A stretch of 51,522 bases of DNA from Nostoc mirabile CHAB5784 (GTDB lineage Bacteria; Cyanobacteriota; Cyanobacteriia; Cyanobacteriales; Nostocaceae), in the NCBI RefSeq assembly GCF_020829645.1, contig NZ_JAIVFS010000057.1, positions 1-51,522 of the forward strand, given 5' to 3'. Shown piece by piece: positions 43,708-51,522 of this stretch. The notes beneath the pieces were generated by a model. It was given only the letters and a program-made list of their open reading frames with translations. It was not told where the DNA came from and made no database searches. Position 1 is the first letter of the stretch, and every line of letters begins with the position of its first letter. Both the position numbers and the translations under genes were made by a program.

Positions 43708-44103
43708 ATGTCTCGTAAAAAACGTACATCCCGCATTTTAGAAAAAGTTGAGTTAAGAGCATCTGGGATGAAATCGATTGTTCCAAGCATTAAATTTGAA
43801 CAAGATTATACTTTACAAAAACTGATTGAGTCAATCGAACAGTTACGTAACAAACTTGATGTTCATAATAGCGCTCTGGCTATAGTTGACTCTTCTCTAA
43901 CTGAAGTTGAAGAGATGGAAAAAAATTTGAGTCAGCTTTCTGAGAAAATGTTAATGGTGGTTGCTATCAAGTACGGCAAAGACAGCGCTGAATATGAGAT
44001 GGCGGGTGGTGTTCGCAATAGCGATCGCCTCCGCAAAATGAGATCGAGCCGCTTAAAAAATATTGCAGAACAAGCATCAGATAAAAATGCTAAAACTGCA
44101 TAG
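43708..44103 (+). CDS. Small conserved protein of unknown function
   Basis: 131 residues, highly charged and mostly helical: basic N-terminus MSRKKRTSRILEKVELRASG, coiled-coil-like middle (ESIEQLRNKLDVHNSALAIVDSSLTEVEEMEKNLSQLS), and a basic C-terminal motif AGGVRNSDRLRKMRSSRLKN that looks conserved. No membrane segment. It lies in the island between urtD and urtE with its own terminator-like hairpin. Nucleic-acid or toxin binding is possible but unproven. Confidence 0.6.
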   Translation: MSRKKRTSRILEKVELRASGMKSIVPSIKFEQDYTLQKLIESIEQLRNKLDVHNSALAIVDSSLTEVEEMEKNLSQLSEKMLMVVAIKYGKDSAEYEMAGGVRNSDRLRKMRSSRLKNIAEQASDKNAKTA

Positions 44104-44120
44104 AAAATTATGCTTTGCCT

Positions 44121-44146
44121 CCCCTCCCCGATGCTTTGGGGAGGGG
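44121..44146 (+). terminator. Hairpin after the 43708-44103 gene
   Basis: 9-bp stem CCCCTCCCC / GGGGAGGGG with an 8-base loop, 18 bases past the stop. No U-tract; a common Nostoc repeat that may serve as a 3' end. Confidence 0.45.
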
Positions 44147-44192
44147 ATTAAGGGGTGTTCAGATATCCTCTAAGCCTCAAACCTATGTAGGG

Positions 44193-44546
44193 TTATCCTC
44201 TCCTGGGAATTCTAACAACACCACTTGGGGAAATTGTTAAAGAATGTGAAGTCTTTGTGTCTTGAGGTGTGTTGATGAAAAAGTTTCCTTGTTCATCAAT
44301 TCCAAGGTCGAAAAATTGTGCAGGCACTCCTTTTGAACCAACTAACCGTATTACTCTTCCCCAGGTATTTTCGGTAGAAAATTGAGCTTTTTGCTCAACA
44401 ATTAGTGGCAAAGTACTACCAACAATATCTTTTCCCTGAATTATAGTCGAGTTAGGATTGGTTTGTACTATTACAGCGAATGCTCGAGTAGCAAAGAAAG
44501 TTACTGCTAGAATTAGTACTATTGTTGTTGTTATGCGTTTAATCAT
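44193..44546 (-). CDS. Secreted small protein of unknown function
   Basis: 117 residues with a signal peptide (MIKRITTTIVLILAVTFFATRAFA, cleavage after AFA). The mature part is beta-rich (GRVIRLVGSKGVPAQFFDLGIDEQGNFFI, then SLTISPSGVVRIPRRG). About 60 bp encoding its C-terminus is duplicated at 44653-44714, so a second, truncated copy existed. No domain recognised. Confidence 0.55.
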   Translation of the reverse strand: MIKRITTTIVLILAVTFFATRAFAVIVQTNPNSTIIQGKDIVGSTLPLIVEQKAQFSTENTWGRVIRLVGSKGVPAQFFDLGIDEQGNFFINTPQDTKTSHSLTISPSGVVRIPRRG

Positions 44547-44652
44547 TTTTTATTATCAATAGTAAAAAACACCAAAAATATCATAATTTTTCTACTTATA
44601 AGAAAAAACAGTGATTATAGAGTTAAAATAAACACATTAATTTAGTAATACT

Positions 44653-44714
44653 CTTGGGAATTGTAATAACACCACTTGGGGAAATTGTTAAAGAATGTGA
44701 AGTCTTTGCGTCTT
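44653..44714 (-). pseudogene. Duplicated 3' fragment of the secreted-protein gene
   Basis: Nearly identical to 44202-44264 in the same orientation. It encodes (minus strand) the KTSHSLTISPSGVV end of the 44193-44546 protein. It has been captured just upstream of the Uma2 gene, whose plus-strand frame stays open through it. Confidence 0.65.
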
Positions 44715-44800
44715 TTTTATTAACAACAGGAAAAACATACCAAAGAAACTATATTTTTTCTACTTCTATTAAAAAGCAGAGCGGTAAGAAGGCAAAGCAA

Positions 44801-45409
44801 ATGATCCAAAGGACGAAAAGCCAAAAACTGCTGACCTTTGATGAGTATCTTACCTATGACGATGGTACAGACACCCGCTATGAGTTGGTGGATGGAGAAC
44901 TAGTCGAGATGCCACCAGAAAGTCAGGAAAATAGCAATCTGGCAAGATTTCTATTTGTTGAACTCCTAAAACATTTCCCCTTTTATTTAGTTGCTCATAA
45001 GGATACAGAAATTGAGGTAGCGGGGCGACGGGCGAGATGTCGTTTACCTGACTTAATGGTTCACACAGAAGAATCTTATGCTGCCCTTATCGGTGCTACT
45101 CGTGCTACCCTCACCCGTGATATGCCGCCGCCTGCGCTAGTGATTGAAATTGTTTCTTTGGGTACAGCAAACCGCATTCGTGATTATCGCTACAAGCGGA
45201 CGGAGTATGCCGCTAAAGAAATATTGGAGTATTGGATTGTTGACTTACAAATGCAACAAATTACGATTTGCCAGTGGGTGGAGGGACAGTATGAGGATAA
45301 GGTATTTACAGGTGCGACTTGCATGGAATCAGTGGTAATTGCTGATTGGGCGCTAACAGTAGAGCAGGTGTTTAACAGCGCAAATCGACCAGAATTACCA
45401 AGCAAATAG
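44801..45409 (+). CDS. Uma2-family (DUF820) nuclease-fold protein
   Basis: 202 residues from the ATG at 44801; the frame is open 49 codons further upstream, but that part is a duplicated fragment of another gene. The PD-(D/E)XK-like core is visible: YELVDGELVEM, CRLPDLMVH with the Asp, ALVIEIVS with the Glu, then DYRYKRTEYAAKEILEYWIVD. This family is hugely expanded in cyanobacteria and its role is unclear (possibly restriction- or transposition-linked). It lies within the island that splits the urt operon. Confidence 0.82.
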   Translation: MIQRTKSQKLLTFDEYLTYDDGTDTRYELVDGELVEMPPESQENSNLARFLFVELLKHFPFYLVAHKDTEIEVAGRRARCRLPDLMVHTEESYAALIGATRATLTRDMPPPALVIEIVSLGTANRIRDYRYKRTEYAAKEILEYWIVDLQMQQITICQWVEGQYEDKVFTGATCMESVVIADWALTVEQVFNSANRPELPSK

Positions 45410-45447
45410 AATCTTATTGAAAAATAAAAACTGGGATGCACTCCGCA

Positions 45448-45672
45448 TCAAATTGCAGAAACAAACTCGTTGACTGTAAGTCCAGCAGTGCGAATCAAAC
45501 TTCGCAACGTTCCTTTTGCTACTTCACGATGCTCAGGAACAGACAGTGTGGCTAACTCTCCTTCCTTAACCAGGATGATATGGCTTCCACTTTAACGTGC
45601 AACTTCCCAACCAAATGACTCAAACACACGAACGACTTCACGTCCGCTAAGAACAGGAAGAGTAAACGCCAT
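45448..45672 (-). pseudogene. hicA: HicA-type toxin with an in-frame stop
   Basis: From the ATG at 45672: FTLPVLSGREVVRVFESFGWEVAR, then TAA at codon 27, then SGSHIILVKEGELATLSVPEHREVAKGTLRSLIRTAGLTVNEFV to a TGA at 45448. The stop sits where HicA normally has Q/R before GSH, so CAA to TAA is the simplest change. The catalytic His of GSH lies after the stop. Two bases separate it from hicB. Confidence 0.82.
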
Positions 45673-45674
45673 AA

Positions 45675-45881
45675 CTAAGCCACAACCTCTACTTGGTGAG
45701 TCTCTATGGTAAGTGGCAAACCGCGCTCGGCACGAACTTGTAGGCAGGCAGCTATCGCATCTTTGATATTCTCTAGTGCTTCTTCCTTAGTCTGACCTTG
45801 ACTTACACAACCCGGAATGCTGGGGCATTCTACTATCCATGCACCATCTTCATCACGATCAACCGTTACATTAAACCTCAT
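45675..45881 (-). CDS. hicB: HicB-type antitoxin
   Basis: 68 residues of the short HicB type: MRFNVTVDRDEDGAWIVECP, then SIPGCVSQGQTKEEALENIKDAI, the partially degraded RNase H-like fold that blocks HicA. No C-terminal DNA-binding domain, so regulation by itself is unlikely. Order hicB-hicA. It is intact although the toxin is broken, and it lies 59 bp after urtD. Confidence 0.85.
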   Translation of the reverse strand: MRFNVTVDRDEDGAWIVECPSIPGCVSQGQTKEEALENIKDAIAACLQVRAERGLPLTIETHQVEVVA

Positions 45882-45940
45882 ATTTCCTCATCCACTAAGC
45901 TTGTGACTATAGTATATCTAAGCCTTGTAGAGCTAAAAAT

Positions 45941-46687
45941 TTAGTCTTCCTGTTTTCCCAAATATACTTCAATTACACGAGAGTCATTTTGAACTTCCTG
46001 AAAATTTCCTTCGCACAGCACCGAACCTTCATGTAATACCGTTACTTTCTTGGCAATTTGACGCACAAATTCCATATCATGTTCAATTACTAAAATGGAA
46101 TGACTTTGTGCTAATGCTAAAAGTAGTTCGCCAATATTGTAGGTTTCTTCATCTGTTAAACCAGCAACGGGTTCATCAACGAGTAATAAGTCTGGTGACT
46201 GTGCTACTAACATCCCAATTTCTAAACGCTGCTTTTCGCCGTGGGAAAGTAAACCTGCTCTGATGTCAGCTTTATGAGTTAAACCGATAGTTTCTAATAA
46301 TCCTTTAATACTATTTGTTTCAGCAGTATTAGAACGTCCAAACAAAGTAGAAAAGACATTTTTATTGCGGTTGCTAGTAATTTCTAGATTTTCGCGGGGC
46401 GTTAAATTTAAGTAAATTCGGGGTGTTTGAAACTTGCGCCCAATTCCTAAACGCGCAATTTGATGTTCAGGTAAAGAACGCAGGTTTCTTCCTTTGAACA
46501 TAACTCGCCCAACAGTTGGTTGCACTTTCCCCGTAATCACATCCAGAAATGTTGTCTTTCCCGCACCATTGGGGCCAATTACTACTCGTAATTCACCCAC
46601 ATCCATGCTAAAGTTAAGCTGATTTAGCGCCTTAAAACCGTCAAAACTAACAGTTACGTTTTCAGTTTCCAATATTTTCGCGTTCAT
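45941..46687 (-). CDS. urtD: Urea ABC transporter ATPase UrtD
   Basis: 248 residues from the ATG at 46687 (MNAKILETENVTVSFDGFKAL); an upstream start at 46729 would lie deep inside urtC. Walker A GPNGAGKTT, signature SHGEKQRLEIGMLV, Walker B LLLVDEPVAGLTDEE. LivG-type, with SHGEKQ typical of UrtD. It overlaps urtC by 26 bp. It is the last adjacent gene of the operon before the island. Confidence 0.92.
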   Translation of the reverse strand: MNAKILETENVTVSFDGFKALNQLNFSMDVGELRVVIGPNGAGKTTFLDVITGKVQPTVGRVMFKGRNLRSLPEHQIARLGIGRKFQTPRIYLNLTPRENLEITSNRNKNVFSTLFGRSNTAETNSIKGLLETIGLTHKADIRAGLLSHGEKQRLEIGMLVAQSPDLLLVDEPVAGLTDEETYNIGELLLALAQSHSILVIEHDMEFVRQIAKKVTVLHEGSVLCEGNFQEVQNDSRVIEVYLGKQED

Positions 46688-47780
46688 GTTGCACTTCGGG
46701 GTCTTCTTCCAAGGTGGGATATGTAGCAATTTGTTGACGGCGGTTGAAAAGAGAAATATTCTGACTACGCAACCATCCCACTATGCCGTCAGGAAGCACT
46801 GTAACGACTATCAAAAATAGTGCGCCTTGGAAAAATAGCCAGATTTCAGCAAATTGTTCGCTTAAAAAAGTGCGGGCATAATTTACTAACAAAGTTCCCA
46901 CAATCGCGCCAATTAAAGTAGCGCGTCCTCCGACAGCTACCCAAATCACCATTTCAATGGAAAAAGCAATATCCATTGATCTGGGTGATACAGAACCACT
47001 CTGGATGGTGTAAAATGCTCCTGCGATGCCTGCGATCGCACCTGAAACTGCAAACACCAGTACCTTATAATCTGTAGGGTCGTAGCCAGAAAATCTTACC
47101 CGACTTTCATCATCACGAATAGCTATCAACAACCTCCCAAAGCGTCCAGTTGTCAACCAGCGACAAATTCCGTAGGTGGCTGCGAGAAACACTACCGTCA
47201 AAATGTAGAAAACAAATTGCGTTTTCGCATCGCTGACCGTTGCCCCAAACAAAGTTGTAAAATCTATCAGTCCATTTGTACCGTTGAAAAGCTGTTGTTG
47301 ACCGTTAAAGAAATTGAAAAATACAATAGTTCCGGCTTGAGTCAAGATAGAAAAATAAACTCCCTTGAGGCGATTTCGGAAAACCAAATATCCCAATAAT
47401 CCCGCCAATAACCCTGGAATTAGTACGACAAAAGCTATTGTCAAAGGAAAAGAATAAAAAGGTTGCCAAAAGGCGGGAAGTTCCGTAACCCCATAAAGTC
47501 CCATGAAATCAGGTAACTCACCAGTAGGAACTTGCAGCTTCAGGTACATTGCGATCGCATATCCACCCAAACCAAAGAAAATACCATGTCCCAAACTTAG
47601 TAAACCAGTATAACCCCAAATCAAATCGATACCCAAAGCCACAATCGCCAGCGACAAAAATCGTCCCAACAAATTTAGACGAAACTCCGTAAGCAACAGT
47701 GGCATAACAATTATAAGGAAGAGTGCGATCGCAACCACCACCCCCACCTCAATTAATAACCCTCCTCCCCTCTTCCTCAT
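46662..47780 (-). CDS. urtC: Urea ABC transporter permease UrtC
   Basis: 372 residues with eight to ten hydrophobic segments, LivM type: VALGIDLIWGYTGLLSLGHGIFFGLGGYA at the N-terminus, a central RDDESRVRFSGYDPTDYKVLVFAVSG loop that contacts the ATPase, and EMVIWVAVGGRATLIGAIVGTLLVNYART. The upstream gap to urtB (47781-47891) is filled with dispersed repeats and its first residues (MRKRGGG) abut them, so the native start may have been altered. Confidence 0.92.
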   Translation of the reverse strand: MRKRGGGLLIEVGVVVAIALFLIIVMPLLLTEFRLNLLGRFLSLAIVALGIDLIWGYTGLLSLGHGIFFGLGGYAIAMYLKLQVPTGELPDFMGLYGVTELPAFWQPFYSFPLTIAFVVLIPGLLAGLLGYLVFRNRLKGVYFSILTQAGTIVFFNFFNGQQQLFNGTNGLIDFTTLFGATVSDAKTQFVFYILTVVFLAATYGICRWLTTGRFGRLLIAIRDDESRVRFSGYDPTDYKVLVFAVSGAIAGIAGAFYTIQSGSVSPRSMDIAFSIEMVIWVAVGGRATLIGAIVGTLLVNYARTFLSEQFAEIWLFFQGALFLIVVTVLPDGIVGWLRSQNISLFNRRQQIATYPTLEEDPEVQHERENIGN

Positions 47781-47891
47781 TCTCTGCGTCCTCCCTTCGG
47801 GTGACGCTCCTGCGTCGCTAACGCTTCGCTAACACCAGTCGCCTGCGGAGGGAAACCCTCCCGCAGCGCTGGTTCACTGCGTCTCTGCGGT
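47781..47891. repeat. Dispersed repeats between urtB and urtC
   Basis: Contains CTTCGGGTGACGCTCCTGCG, TCGCTAACGCTTCGCTAACA and CTGCGGAGGGAAACCCTCCCG, all common Nostoc repeat modules with internal dyads. Such hairpins could affect the urtB-urtC message. Confidence 0.55.
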
Positions 47892-49064
47892 TTAAACATC
47901 TACAGTACGTCCCTTCTGCGGAAAAATCCCCCCAGGCTTCCACTGTAAAAACACAATAATCAGCGCAAATACCATCACCTTAGCCATACTCGTCGTCGCA
48001 AAAAAACTAAACAAATCAGCCAAAGGCTTCACAGAACTCAACAGCAAAGCCAAAGTCCCAGAACCAATTAAAAAATTAGCCGTACCAATACCCAACGCCG
48101 CCACAATCGTCCCGGCTAAATTGCCCACACCTCCAACCACAACCACCATAAAAGTATCAATAATATAGTTTTGTCCCGTATTTGGCCCTACAGAACCGAG
48201 CAAACTAATTGCACATCCAGCCACACCAGCTAAACCAGAACCCAGTGCAAAACTAATTGCATCAACCTTTTGAGTTGGTATACCTAAACAAGCACTCATA
48301 CTGCGGTTTTGCGTCACAGCCCGAATTCTTAAACCCCAGCTAGAACGTTGTAAGAATAGATAAATTCCCGCCACACAGATTATCGTTAAACCAATAATAA
48401 ATAATCTAGCAAAGGGTAATTGCACACCACCCAAAGACATCCCCGCTTGTAACCAAGTAGGCGCAGTTACATCTACATTTTGAGCGCCAAACCAAGGTTG
48501 AGTAACTGCTAACTGATAAGTTTGACTCAATAAATTGCCCGTTGTGATTGTCACTCCCAGCGATAATAAAAATATTACAGCCACAATCCAGTTACGAACT
48601 CTTCCCAAATCAGTGCGAGAATTTAAAATCCATAAACCTCCAAAAAACAACAGAGAAAATAAGCCTATGCCAATTACCAATATCCAATTTACGCTACGAA
48701 CAAACTGTTGAAAAATCAAACTTACTCCCCAAGTTGCCAAGAGAGTTTCTAGAGGCCGTCCATAGAGATAACGAATCACGCCTCTTTCTAGAATTAATCC
48801 CACACCAGCCGTGAAAATAAAAGCGATAATCAAAGCCAAAAATATATAGACTTCAAACCACAACCCGCCTAATTGCTTACAGGCATTTTGCACAACAAAT
48901 GTTGTATAAGCGCCGAACATCATCAATTCACCATGCGCCATATTGATAACGCCCATCAATCCAAATATAATCGCCAACCCCAACGCGGCAATTAATAATA
49001 CAGCGCCAATACTAATACCATTAAATACAGCTTCTAAAAATCCTGCTAACACTTTTTTCCTCAC
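47892..49064 (-). CDS. urtB: Urea ABC transporter permease UrtB
   Basis: 390 residues, LivH type: FNGISIGAVLLIAALGLAIIFGLMGVINMAHGELMMFGAY at the N-terminus, VIRYLYGRPLETLLATWGVSLIFQQ, RAVTQNRSMSACLGIPTQKVDAISFALGSGLAGVAG (the coupling region), and DTFMVVVVGGVGNLAGTIVAALGIG. About nine membrane segments. It forms the transmembrane pore with UrtC. Confidence 0.93.
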   Translation of the reverse strand: MRKKVLAGFLEAVFNGISIGAVLLIAALGLAIIFGLMGVINMAHGELMMFGAYTTFVVQNACKQLGGLWFEVYIFLALIIAFIFTAGVGLILERGVIRYLYGRPLETLLATWGVSLIFQQFVRSVNWILVIGIGLFSLLFFGGLWILNSRTDLGRVRNWIVAVIFLLSLGVTITTGNLLSQTYQLAVTQPWFGAQNVDVTAPTWLQAGMSLGGVQLPFARLFIIGLTIICVAGIYLFLQRSSWGLRIRAVTQNRSMSACLGIPTQKVDAISFALGSGLAGVAGCAISLLGSVGPNTGQNYIIDTFMVVVVGGVGNLAGTIVAALGIGTANFLIGSGTLALLLSSVKPLADLFSFFATTSMAKVMVFALIIVFLQWKPGGIFPQKGRTVDV

Positions 49065-49193
49065 ATACTACTCGTAATTATGTTTAGGGTGTGTTACAGC
49101 ACAAGTGACTAAACATAGCGACAATAAATATTTTTACCATAACGCACCGATATAAATGCTGCATTGCGCTTCGCTATAACGCACCCTACTAGC

Positions 49194-49332
49194 GTGTCAA
49201 GGCTAAAATAGTGCATTAAACGTAGACGTAGGTTGGGTGGAGCGGAGCGCAACCCAACATATATCAGGATGTTGGGTTACGCAAAGCCTCCACCCAACCT
49301 ACATTTTTTTTGCAACATTTTAGCCTTGTCAC
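49194..49332. mobile_element. MITE-like element, GTGTCAAGGCTAAAAT ends
   Basis: 139 bp with imperfect inverted ends GTGTCAAGGCTAAAAT / ATTTTAGCCTTGTCAC. The interior is a long dyad TAGGTTGGGTGG ... CCACCCAACCTA. It lies in the 366-bp gap between urtA and urtB, which also holds ACGAATT repeats and GTTAGCGCAGCGTTAGCGAC debris. Confidence 0.7.
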
Positions 49333-49430
49333 GCCACTACAAAGTTAAGATTGACTAATTCGTAATTGGTAATTAATTACGAATTACGTTAGCGCAGCGT
49401 TAGCGACGCAGGAGCGTCATTACGAATTAT

Positions 49431-50747
49431 TTAAACTTTCTTGTACTTACCACCCTTAGCAGGGTCATTCCAATCACAAGCAAATCCCTTAGTCTCTTTT
49501 ACAAATTGATTCCAAGGAACTGGCTCAACGGCTGTCGGGGTAGCATAGACAATATCAAATAAACCATCTAGCCTTACTTGACCAATTCGCACAACTTTGG
49601 ATATGTGATGATTGGCATCCATTGTCACTTTACCTTCAGGTGCATCTATAGTTTGACCATACGCCGCAGCACTCACTTTCGCTATGTCTGTAGTACCAGC
49701 TTTTTCTACTGCTTGCTTCCACAAATAAACAGCGATGTATGCTGCTTCCATTGGGTCATTTGTTACCCGATTTTCACCGTATTCTTTCTTGAAAGCTGCT
49801 ACAAATTTTTTGTTAGCAGGTGTGTCTACTGTTTGGAAGTAATTCCAAGCTGCATAGTGACCTTTGAGATACTCTACACCAATTGCTTTAACTTCTTCTT
49901 CGGCAATACTGACAGACATGGAAGGATATCTTTCTGGTGTCAATCCAGCACCTTTCAATTGTTTGAAGAAAGCAACGTTGCTATCACCATTCAGAGTATT
50001 ATAAATTACACCTCCATTAGGCAAAGCTTGCTTAATTTTAGTGATAATTGGTGTAACTTCTGTATTGCCAAGAGGTAAATAATCTTCGCCAACTGTTTTT
50101 CCGCCCACAGCTTCTAATTGGGCTTTAATAATTGTGTTAGCAGTGCGGGGAAAAACGTAGTCTGAGCCAACTAAGAAGAATTCTTTTCCTTTATTTTTTA
50201 ACAGCCAATCAACAGATGGTTCAATTTGTTGATTTGGAGCAGCACCAGTGTAGAAAATATTTTTAGAACACTCTTGACCTTCATATTGCACAGGATACCA
50301 GAGCATGTGATTTTTGCTCTCGAATACTGGCTTCACATTCTTGCGGCTAGCAGATGTCCAACAACCAAAAACTACAGCGACTTTATCTTGATCAATTAGC
50401 TTAGTTGCCTTTTCTCTAAAAGTATCCCAGTTAGAAGCACCATCTTCGGTAACTGCTTCAATTTGTTTACCTAAGATACCACCGGCAGCGTTAATTTCTT
50501 TGATTGCTAATTTTTCAGCATCGACAACGCTTTTCTCACTAATAGCCATTGTGCCACTAAGGGAGTGCAAAATACCTACTTTAACTGTGCCTCCAGCAGT
50601 AGCAGCAGCAGGAGATGCAGCAGGAGGTGCGACTGGACTCTCTGTAGCAGTTGGGGAATTATTCGCGCAAGCCTTCAGAAAAAAGCTGCTTCCAAAAGTT
50701 AAAGAACCGTAGATTAAAAACTTGCGTCTGTTAAATTGTCTTCTCAT
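49431..50747 (-). CDS. urtA: Urea-binding lipoprotein UrtA
   Basis: 438 residues from the ATG at 50747 (a TTG at 50774 would add nine). The N-terminus has a twin-arginine-like NRRKFL and a lipobox FLKAC (Cys27), so a membrane-anchored periplasmic protein, possibly Tat-exported. The body is a Leu/Ile/Val-type binding fold: VKVGILHSLSGTMAISEKSVVDAEKLAIKEINAAGGILGK, then FGCWTSASRKNVKPVFE and ENRVTNDPMEAAYIAVYLW, the UrtA-specific forms. First gene of the operon. Confidence 0.95.
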   Translation of the reverse strand: MRRQFNRRKFLIYGSLTFGSSFFLKACANNSPTATESPVAPPAASPAAATAGGTVKVGILHSLSGTMAISEKSVVDAEKLAIKEINAAGGILGKQIEAVTEDGASNWDTFREKATKLIDQDKVAVVFGCWTSASRKNVKPVFESKNHMLWYPVQYEGQECSKNIFYTGAAPNQQIEPSVDWLLKNKGKEFFLVGSDYVFPRTANTIIKAQLEAVGGKTVGEDYLPLGNTEVTPIITKIKQALPNGGVIYNTLNGDSNVAFFKQLKGAGLTPERYPSMSVSIAEEEVKAIGVEYLKGHYAAWNYFQTVDTPANKKFVAAFKKEYGENRVTNDPMEAAYIAVYLWKQAVEKAGTTDIAKVSAAAYGQTIDAPEGKVTMDANHHISKVVRIGQVRLDGLFDIVYATPTAVEPVPWNQFVKETKGFACDWNDPAKGGKYKKV

Positions 50748-50820
50748 CTTTTTATGAATTTTCCTCTTGACCAATCAGCCAACTTAATAGAAAGCTGACA
50801 ATATTAAACTTTAAAGTGTG

Positions 50821-50863
50821 ATGATAGTGCGATAGTTTACTAGTAAAAAGTTACTTATTATAC
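50821..50863 (-). promoter_or_regulatory. NtcA-like activated promoter of urtA
   Basis: On the minus strand, GTA-TAATAAGT-AAC (50863-50850) differs by one base from the NtcA consensus GTA-N8-TAC. It is followed after 23 bases by TATCAT (50826-50821), fitting TAN3T. This is the class II NtcA geometry (22-23 bp) and predicts induction under nitrogen limitation, as known for urt genes. The one mismatch keeps confidence moderate. Confidence 0.5.
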
Positions 50864-50939
50864 AAAATAGATGATTTTGTAACAAAAAAATAACTTTACA
50901 ATATTAATCTTTGTTAAGCTTAGGATTGTGAAATTATTA

Positions 50940-51515
50940 TCAGTGATGAAGAGATAGCTGGATAATAATCTCATCTTTCTTGCCAGATGCAAAATTAGCA
51001 AAGCGCTTTGCCAAAGGTGGTATAATCACCAAAGGATTGCTAAAACCAGAGAATAGATGAATGCTTTCAAAATCTGGAATAGTACCAATCAAGGGTAGGC
51101 GATCGCTACTAAATCCCACCAAGCAATGATGCCAAGTTCCTGGTAAATTCTCCAAAGTTGGTAAAAGTTGACCAACATTTTTTCGCAACCATTTTTCACT
51201 CGCCTCTGAGTTTACCTTGGCATAAGGATCTGTGAGAACGCGGCTAATTTGACCGATGCGAAAGCTACCATCTTGAAACTGAATCGCACCCGCATCTAAA
51301 ATTGGCGGTACTGGCTCATTACCTGGTTGATTCCACAATTCATCAACTTGAGTAGATTCAGCTTCTAGTTGAAATCGTTGCAGATTAGCTGGCATAACTA
51401 ACGCTCTTTTATGTCTCTGGTGAGAGAAAAATGCTCTGATTTGCTGAGATTTTTGAAATTCCTTGAAGACTGTGAACAATACAGGCGCTGCTATGTCGGA
51501 AATATTGAGAAGTAA
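50940..51515 (-). pseudogene. DAO-type FAD oxidoreductase, C-terminal part only
   Basis: The open frame runs from 51515 (after an in-frame TGA at 51518-51516) to 50940. LNISDIAAPVLFTVFKEFQKS, then ILDAGAIQFQDGSFRIGQISR, and GFSSDRLPLIGTIPDFESIHLFSGFSNPLVIIPPLAKRFA match the C-terminal half of DAO/glycine-oxidase-like flavoproteins, including the FAD-contacting G-F-S/T...P loop. The N-terminal Rossmann half with GxGxxG is not in frame here. The window ends 7 bases on, so whether the gene is split, frameshifted or broken cannot be settled. A TTG at 51479 is the first plausible internal start. Confidence 0.55.
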
Positions 51516-51522
51516 TCAAATA

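Noticed and set aside
1..51522. tRNA or rRNA genes
   Set aside because: I looked for T-loop (GGTTCRANTCC) and rRNA signatures on both strands and saw none; a covariance-model scan would be decisive.

Overview
The window looks like the chromosome of a filamentous, heterocyst-type cyanobacterium close to Nostoc/Anabaena. Three things point there: the HIP1 octamer GCGATCGC is scattered through most genes; the gene content is typical (an RRM protein next to rpsU, the urtABCDE urea transporter, a flavodiiron-type flavin reductase domain, pentapeptide and SLH proteins); and the intergenic DNA is full of small dispersed repeats, heptanucleotide arrays and MITE-like palindromic elements. No rRNA, tRNA or CRISPR array was seen. 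All calls come from reading the sequence; no database search was run.

Layout. 1-1220: two tandem IS630-type copies (the left one runs off the window) next to an IS5-like remnant. 1.5-3.1 kb: a small RHH-like gene, a broken receiver gene, and the rbp-rpsU pair with a hairpin between them. 3.4-6.8 kb: TldD-type protease, a GATase-fold unknown, a pentapeptide protein. 6.9-8.4 kb: decayed DNA (TnpB remnant, 21-bp tandem array, broken SLH gene). 8.5-12.4 kb: a cyanobacterial unknown, a large membrane coiled-coil/TPR protein, a small conserved protein. 12.5-16.1 kb: an AT-rich DUF262/HNH gene, a PLP desulfhydrase/ACC-deaminase-like gene, and an orphan flavin reductase domain cut from a flavodiiron protein. 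16.1-17.2 kb: repeats nested in repeats. 17.2-21.8 kb: a Gld-like ABC exporter (ATPase, permease, GldG-like and DUF4340 proteins) with a broken four-helix-bundle gene lodged inside; then purU.

23.5-33.2 kb is a signalling block. On the minus strand are a CheY-like receiver, CheC and a hybrid histidine kinase. Divergent on the plus strand are cheA (with two CheW-like domains), cheW, a soluble HAMP-MCP, cheB and cheR. A receptor-kinase array with methylation adaptation and a CheC phosphatase could be assembled from this block alone. Between mcp and cheB lie a structured MITE and a 21-bp array. 33.4-36.3 kb: an RTX-type calcium-binding protein, an M41-like protease without an AAA domain, and a GGDEF diguanylate cyclase. 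37.2-40.3 kb: a frameshifted HMA gene and alaS.

40.9-50.8 kb is the urea transporter operon on the minus strand (urtA-B-C-D, then urtE). A 3.5-kb accessory island separates urtD from urtE. It holds hicB with a nonsense-mutated hicA, a Uma2 nuclease-fold gene, small unknowns, a 21-bp array, and an antitoxin/PIN pair whose toxin is frameshifted. An NtcA-like site lies upstream of urtA. The window ends in the C-terminal part of a DAO-type FAD oxidoreductase.

The strongest leads are: four unrelated tandem arrays that all have a 21-bp period; a dispersed element made of chained perfect palindromes that keeps pairing while its sequence changes; 29-bp repeats sitting in frame inside enzyme genes; decayed toxins beside intact antitoxins inside the urt operon; and the stand-alone DUF262/HNH gene.
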